From Karalla daura (lineage: Eukaryota > Chordata > Actinopteri > Chaetodontiformes > Leiognathidae): DNA of 64,000 nt. The stretch is from positions 12,514,188 through 12,578,187 of the forward strand of contig CM055191.1 of NCBI GenBank assembly GCA_029224185.1, written 5' to 3'. Position 1 is the first letter of the stretch. Every line of letters begins with the position of its first letter. A program made the translations under genes and the position numbers. The notes below the pieces were generated by a model, which was given only the letters and a program-made list of their open reading frames with translations, was not told the DNA's origin and made no database searches. Below, in pieces: positions 58,605 through 64,000 of this stretch.

Positions 58605-60245
58605 GTTTCTTTCTCCGTTTGTAACTTCTGTGTGTTATCTAGTAGATGAAAGATAGAAAAAGGGAAGGACTGAGAGAAAAGCAGCAAGATAGAAAGATAA
58701 GGAGGTCCTGGGAAAATGAGATGTGCTTCCTGTTTTGGTTCAGTGTTTAGATCTTGGCCTTGAAACTTAGTCAGCTGGAAGTGAAATGGGGACCAGTGTA
58801 CATTGTGACAGAAAACCCACCGGTACAGTGGTCAGTATGTGTTATTAGACCATCTGTTCTCTGTAGAGGTTGGAAATACCTGGGGGTGATCATTTAAATG
58901 CATTGCTGAACAAGGTAAAGGCTTTAAATGTGTTCAGCCATTAAACTTGTTTTCCCATTTTTGTGCACCAAGGGGGTTGGACTGGGTCATTCAAATTGTG
59001 CATCTGTGAAGAATAGAGGACAAGACAAAACAAAACAACAAACAAACAGCAAAAAAACATCCTTTGGGTGTGGGAGAACTTTGCAGAACAGTGGCGATCC
59101 CACATTAATGCAAATCTAACGCCTGCTACTGCTTTAGTTCTGTGTTTCACCGGTACTCATTAAAAATCACATTTCATGATCTGGCACTAGACAAAAAACA
59201 AATGCACTTCTTTCCCCTTGTGTCTTCCACTTTTCCGAACCGAGACTTAACAGTTGCGCTCAATTATTTCAGTCTGGCAGACACGGCCATGCCCTCTCGG
59301 GACAAATGTACCAGGGATGCCATCAATAGGGCCATGAAAATGCTTCAGCGGGGAAAAATAGACCAGTGTTGTCGCCAAATTGGCTTCCGATGAGGTGCCA
59401 ATTTTGGAACACACGTGAATGCAGATTTTAGTGTCAACTGTCAACAGGTAACATTGATTTTGCACATAATGTGTCTCTCTAGGTACACTGTGCTGTACAA
59501 GCTTTTGTTGGATAGTTGACCTTGCTGATCCAACTCGACCTGCTGCCTTGGTTGTAATTTTGCACCACACGGAAATTAAATGTTCCTTTAACTCTCATTA
59601 AAAGCTCCCCGTCAGTGAGTAGATGTAAAGTAATTATGGCAGCATTGTTACTTGTTTCGTTCCACCTTCCTCTTTTTTCTTTCAGCCCTTGCACTTCTCC
59701 CGTTCTGTCTTTCTTCCAGCTGCCGTTTGTCTGCTTTTGTCTCCTGGAGTCTCTTCCTCTTTCTCTCTCAGGGGATAAAGACCCTCCCAGTCTTCAGCTC
59801 ACTGAAGCCTGTGTGGAGTAATTAGAATTAAAGTATTAGAGTTAAAAAGGGGGATTTGAGTCTGATTATGATGAAGGAAAAACTATAATCCAAATACTCC
59901 CTTATGGGCTTTATAAAATTTCAGTGCAATCCACTCAACGCACAAAACTAAACAGACCAAATATTATTTGGTGTTTGTGGACGTGAATGTGTTGCTTCCT
60001 CGAGGTATACATTGTTCATAGGCATATCTGTGGAGAACGCACGGCTGAGAGTAAGTGAATCCTTTCTCTTTGCGGCAAAGCTGACTTTTCCTCTCCATTA
60101 AAAATGAATGTCCCCCCTTCTGCTCTCTGTCACTTTTCGTAGCCTCTGTCGCGTTTTCCTGCTCCTGCTCCCTCTCTTTCTCACCGTTATCCCCTTTATA
60201 TCCTCTCTATTTTCTCCAAGCCGTGTCTATATATCACTCCCCGCT

Positions 60246-60271
60246 ACACACACACACACACACACACACAC
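60246..60271. repeat. (CA)n microsatellite
   Basis: Thirteen CA units in the gene-free region; a second array of similar length lies at about 60482-60509. Confidence 0.9.
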
Positions 60272-61449
60272 GTGCATGCACGCACGTACTCTGACACTCT
60301 CCTGCCTCCCCGCTCCTGCTGGCTCTCTCCTCCCATCTCATTCTCTACGACCCCCCCTCTCTCCACCACCTCTCCTTCTGAACATATTTCATCAAAGGTC
60401 TCCTCGCAGGTAACACTCACCCTGATCTCATTAACTGCTGCTAAGCACAGAAGACTTGAAAGAACACACTGTCTCAAACATGCACACACACACACACACA
60501 CACACACACGGGAACACGCTGCTTGTATAACCCGAGCAGCTGCACGGGACAAGAGAATCAAAGACAGGAACCTTCCAGAAGGCTCATGTATAATTCTTAA
60601 ACTGGGGATAGTTAGTACTGTAGATTGATATAGCCCAACCACAGGGAAAGGTCTTTGTCTGTTGTCTTTGAGGGCTTGCATATGTCACATCAGCTCCTGC
60701 CAAACACACACACACACTCAGTCTCAGTCCTGTTAGTGGCTGTGTTAACCTGGGGTCTCTCTGTACTTCTGATCACTGTAACCCCATTAACTCCCATTAA
60801 GTCTCATTACCACCCTCGTGAGGATCGTTACCACTCGCTTTATCTCATTTCCTAAAAGCAGCGCTATGCATTCAGTGGATGTGTGCTCGCCGCAACACAA
60901 TTTCAGACGATAATTGCGAGTGGGCATGCGTTCGCTTTTGGAGGCGGGACCAGGTGGGGACGGTTGTGTGGCAGTCAGCAGATGACAGTAATTGAGCAAT
61001 CCACCGCCAGAAGAAGACAATGACTGCAGCCCACACTGCCAAGGAAAGCTGTTTTTTTGAGGCCTGAAGGACTGTGTGGAAGAACCGCCGGAAAGAGGGC
61101 AGTGGAGTGACAGTCTGACACAAAGTCAAGTATAATTATATATGACTGTCAGACTGAAATATTCAGCATTGTGTGGTCATGGGGATAAATTATATATTCA
61201 CTACCATCAGGGCTTCTGTTCCAGAGTGGGATTTGATGTTGTGGGGGCAGAGGGGACTGGGATCCAGAATAAAAATGGGGTGAAAAACACAGAAAAAGGA
61301 GGGAGCGGGGTGATTAAAGACAAGAAGAGAGGGCAGATTAGATTAGACAGAGGGAAAGTGACGTTTTATTACAGCTCACTTAAGTCTGTAATGTTGGGTC
61401 CTAGGGGGGATGGAAGATGTGGCTTGTATCAGGCACGGGGTGGAATTTT

Positions 61450-61690
61450 ACCTGGGTCTTTGTCTATATTTACGTTTGCATGTTCTCCCCGTGTCTGCAA
61501 GAGTTTTCTTTATGACATAAAGCATCTTTAGGTTAACTGGAGAATCTAAATTTCCCCTTACACGTGTATGTTTGTCCTAGTACAGACGAGAAACCTGTCC
61601 AGAGTGTATTTCCTGTCTCCATCCTAATAGACTCCAGCAGAACCCTGTGGCACCCTAACAAAGCAGGTACTTAATGGACGGATGGGTATT
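61450..61690 (+). repeat. Dispersed repeat copy E
   Basis: TTGCATGTTCTCCCCGTGTC, AGAGTTTTCTTTATG, GGTTAACTGGAGAATCTAAA, TTTCCCCTTACACGTGTATG, AACCTGTCCAGAGTGTATTT, CCTGTCTCC, ATAGACTCCAGCAGAACCC and GGACGGATGGG are the standard right half of the same fish repeat as copies A-D, in the orientation of copy B. Confidence 0.7.
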
Positions 61691-63081
61691 TCATTCTGAA
61701 ATCATTAATGGGGATTGTAGTTCCCAGCATGTATTATTTTAGTTGATATCTTCTTTCTTGTCATTTTGCAGCAGCAGGTGACTCAGATGTGATGATTCAT
61801 GCACATCCTCTGTGGAGAAGTGCTGAACATGGCCTGCTGCTTCCAGTTTATCTGGTTTCATTTCCTCATTTCCCCTCGATTCCATGTGTTTGGCAAGTTG
61901 TTTTTTTTTTTTTTTGGAGGGGCACATAAAAACATCGACATCTCTGATGAAATTCCAGAACAGGTCTGTTGTAAGTGTTTTCAGCAGGCATTGTGTAACA
62001 CAAAGAGTAAATCATAAATGGCACATATGGAGCAAAGCCCGCAAAGCTAATGCGGGCAGACGAGTTAAGCCGCCTCGCGCACATCACAAACACCCTAATC
62101 GCTGCAATATCCAACAGATCCTTTGTAATTAGCTGCCATATTTTAGCTGTAAAAAGCCTTGGTTGTGCTCTTGGGCGGCCAGTGTCGCTGCTCTATGTCT
62201 CAGTTTGCAGCAGCTGCTGCTGCTGCATTTCATCAGCAGGAGCAGAACCCTCACAAAGGAGGTTGCACAAGATAGATAGTCCTCTCAGGGGCTTTGAGAT
62301 GTCTAGTAGTGTAATGGACATATGGTAGCTGACTCTGATCCAACGTAATATACTATAGCTGATGTGTGGCTCTGGATCCACCGTGGGTTTTTTTTTTTTT
62401 TTGGATCTGTGGTTTAGAAAGGCTTTAAACCCCTGAAAACTGAAATCATATTATTTCACCATGGTATTAAGCAACTGGGGAAAAAAAACAAACTTCAGTT
62501 GCCATGCATGCAAATAAAGCAACAGTGTTTGTGCATGTGTGAGTTTGGTGTTGTAACACAGTACAGAACTCTTTCGTGGGCAATAACTGTATTGCATAAT
62601 CCAGTTAATCCCGTCACAGATGCAGAGAATCGGTTCCCTGCTTGTGAAAAACACATTCTTAGGACTTCAAATGTGTCTTTGCTGAGTGTCAGAGACACGA
62701 TTTGTAGAATATCACTTCTGCTGACATTCTGTTTATGCACTGATGAGATGATGTCTGAAATTTCTGACACAAAGGAAAAAGCAGTGTACATCGGGATTTA
62801 AAAATACATTTTATGCATCATTAAATTAAGACTAGAGTGAGTAGATTTGCAGGTTATGTATAATTCTGAGTTTTTCCACCCAGTTCTCAATGAGCCTCTG
62901 GCTGGAGGAGGGTGGCGCTGTTGAGCTCCATTGGTGTCTGGCTGCAGACGCATGATTCAGAGAATTTGTTTTTGCTTTTCTTGAGGATTTAACCATAGAG
63001 GTAGAGTCACTTACGGTTAGGTTATGAAGATTGCTTACTAATTATTTTCCCACTTCCTTATTTTCCCACTTCCGTATTTCC

Positions 63082-63123
<42 letters not shown>
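63082..63123. repeat. (AT)n microsatellite
   Basis: About 20 AT units with one AA interruption, preceded by a short local duplication of TTTTCCCACTTCC at 63044-63072. Confidence 0.93.
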
Positions 63124-63125
<2 letters not shown>

Positions 63126-63840
63126 CTAGCTATACACTGCAATATATTTTTTCCAACACTAATATCTTCACCTTTCACAGAATACTGAGCTTGACTTTTA
63201 CCGTCAGCATTAAATCAAGCACCCAAGAGTCGATCATCAGGTGCAGCTGTTCATCTTCTGCACCAATAATTCAACCTAGAGAGTTTTGGGCTGTTTTCCA
63301 AGCTGTAAAAAGTGCTCCAGCTGCCAGTCATGTAAAATAATCTGTCGGAGAAATGATTCAGACCAGGGACACCCAAAACTGCTCATTCCACTTCGCAATG
63401 AAGATAATGACTTAACGTCAGCTCGATTTATGTGCTATTAAGACTGACAATGACACATAACTAAACAAACGGGAGGTTCCAGGCATGGCCGGTCGAGTCT
63501 GTACACATCCAGGCACCCCTAGGAAAAGGTCTGATCAGGCTAAACCTGTGAAAACACAAGTCGGCTTGGTTCTGTTGTTCCAAAACCTCTACATCACTCT
63601 CCTTCAAGCCTTTGGGGGATAACGTCCTTCATGGCGTCTGTAATATTGCGTACATCAGTGTTAGCACAGGACTGCTGCTCACTCATTCAGTCGGGTTTTA
63701 TACCTTCTGTGATTAGAGTTGCTATAAAGCTGAAACCACGTCCTGATGCTGCTCTGAATTGCAAGAGACAGGAAGAGAGATGGTGCAGCCTGATGGTGAG
63801 GATGTGTGTGCATCTCAGTGTCAGTGAAAGTGAGGTAGTG

Positions 63841-63843
<3 letters not shown>

Positions 63844-63901
<58 letters not shown>
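63844..63901. repeat. (TG)n microsatellite, about 29 units
   Basis: A long pure TG array near the right edge of the window. Cys-Val and Thr-His repeat frames over it are artefacts. Confidence 0.97.
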
Positions 63902-63904
<3 letters not shown>

Positions 63905-64000
63905 GAGTGAAGTGTGTTACAAGGAAAGATTGGATCTGACCCATTAACTTTACAGGCCACTCATTGAGCAGCAGTGCAGCAGGGGTCAGCAGGGAGATTT

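Larger units (their letters stand above)
48580..64000. other. 15.4-kb region with no supported gene
   Basis: No exon chain, domain or RNA gene could be supported on either strand; open frames are short, overlap simple repeats, or lack family similarity. The left edge presumably contains the glipr2 promoter, reading left. The rest holds microsatellites, dispersed-repeat copies, a Tc1/mariner-like relic and several complex AT-rich blocks containing homeodomain-type TAATTA and AATTAA words, as in regulatory deserts beside developmental genes. Which gene they might serve lies outside the window. Confidence 0.55.

Noticed and set aside
63631..63960. Cys-Val and Thr-His repeat ORFs at the right edge
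   Set aside because: Caused by the long TG/CA microsatellite.

Overview
This window is vertebrate nuclear DNA, almost certainly from a ray-finned (teleost) fish. The genes are split into many short exons with GT/AG introns, CA/GT, CT and AT microsatellites are abundant, and the products match vertebrate-specific families. An intact gastric proton-pump gene (atp4a) suggests a lineage that kept an acid-secreting stomach, so zebrafish, medaka and pufferfish are unlikely; a percomorph is plausible.

Layout. (1) 1-11.4 kb, plus strand: the 3' two-thirds or more of dennd3, a DENN-domain Rab12 exchange factor with a C-terminal WD40 region; its 5' end lies outside the window. (2) 12.5-20.2 kb, minus strand: atp4a, the catalytic alpha subunit of the gastric H+/K+-ATPase, reconstructed as 24 coding exons and 1021 aa. 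It converges on dennd3. (3) 22.5-28.5 kb, plus strand: tbrg4 (fastkd4), a mitochondrial FAST/RAP-domain RNA regulator, reconstructed as 10 coding exons and 642 aa, with a CCAAT/E-box/CRE promoter. (4) 30.5-42.3 kb, plus strand: nacad, a nascent-polypeptide-associated-complex alpha-domain protein with one 5.4-kb acidic exon ahead of the NAC and UBA exons (2186 aa). (5) 44.0-48.6 kb, minus strand: glipr2 (GAPR-1), a small Golgi-associated CAP-family protein (5 coding exons, 156 aa). (6) 48.6-64 kb: no gene that I can support. This stretch holds microsatellites, transposon relics and several complex, non-repetitive blocks that could be conserved regulatory elements.

All exon borders were read from the sequence with splice phase checked across every junction; each of the four complete genes sums to a multiple of three and ends at a stop. 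tbrg4 and nacad are also neighbours on human 7p13, so that pair looks ancestral; the human homologues of dennd3, atp4a and glipr2 lie on other chromosomes. The genes share no pathway: vesicle traffic, gastric acid, mitochondrial RNA, nascent-chain binding and Golgi membrane.

I found no strong case for a new biological system. The items most worth checking are the proton pump's extra intron, a 175-nt uninterrupted pyrimidine tract ending at the last dennd3 splice acceptor, two upstream ORFs in tbrg4, the long fast-evolving nacad exon, MITE-like elements, and the gene-free regulatory-looking 3' third.
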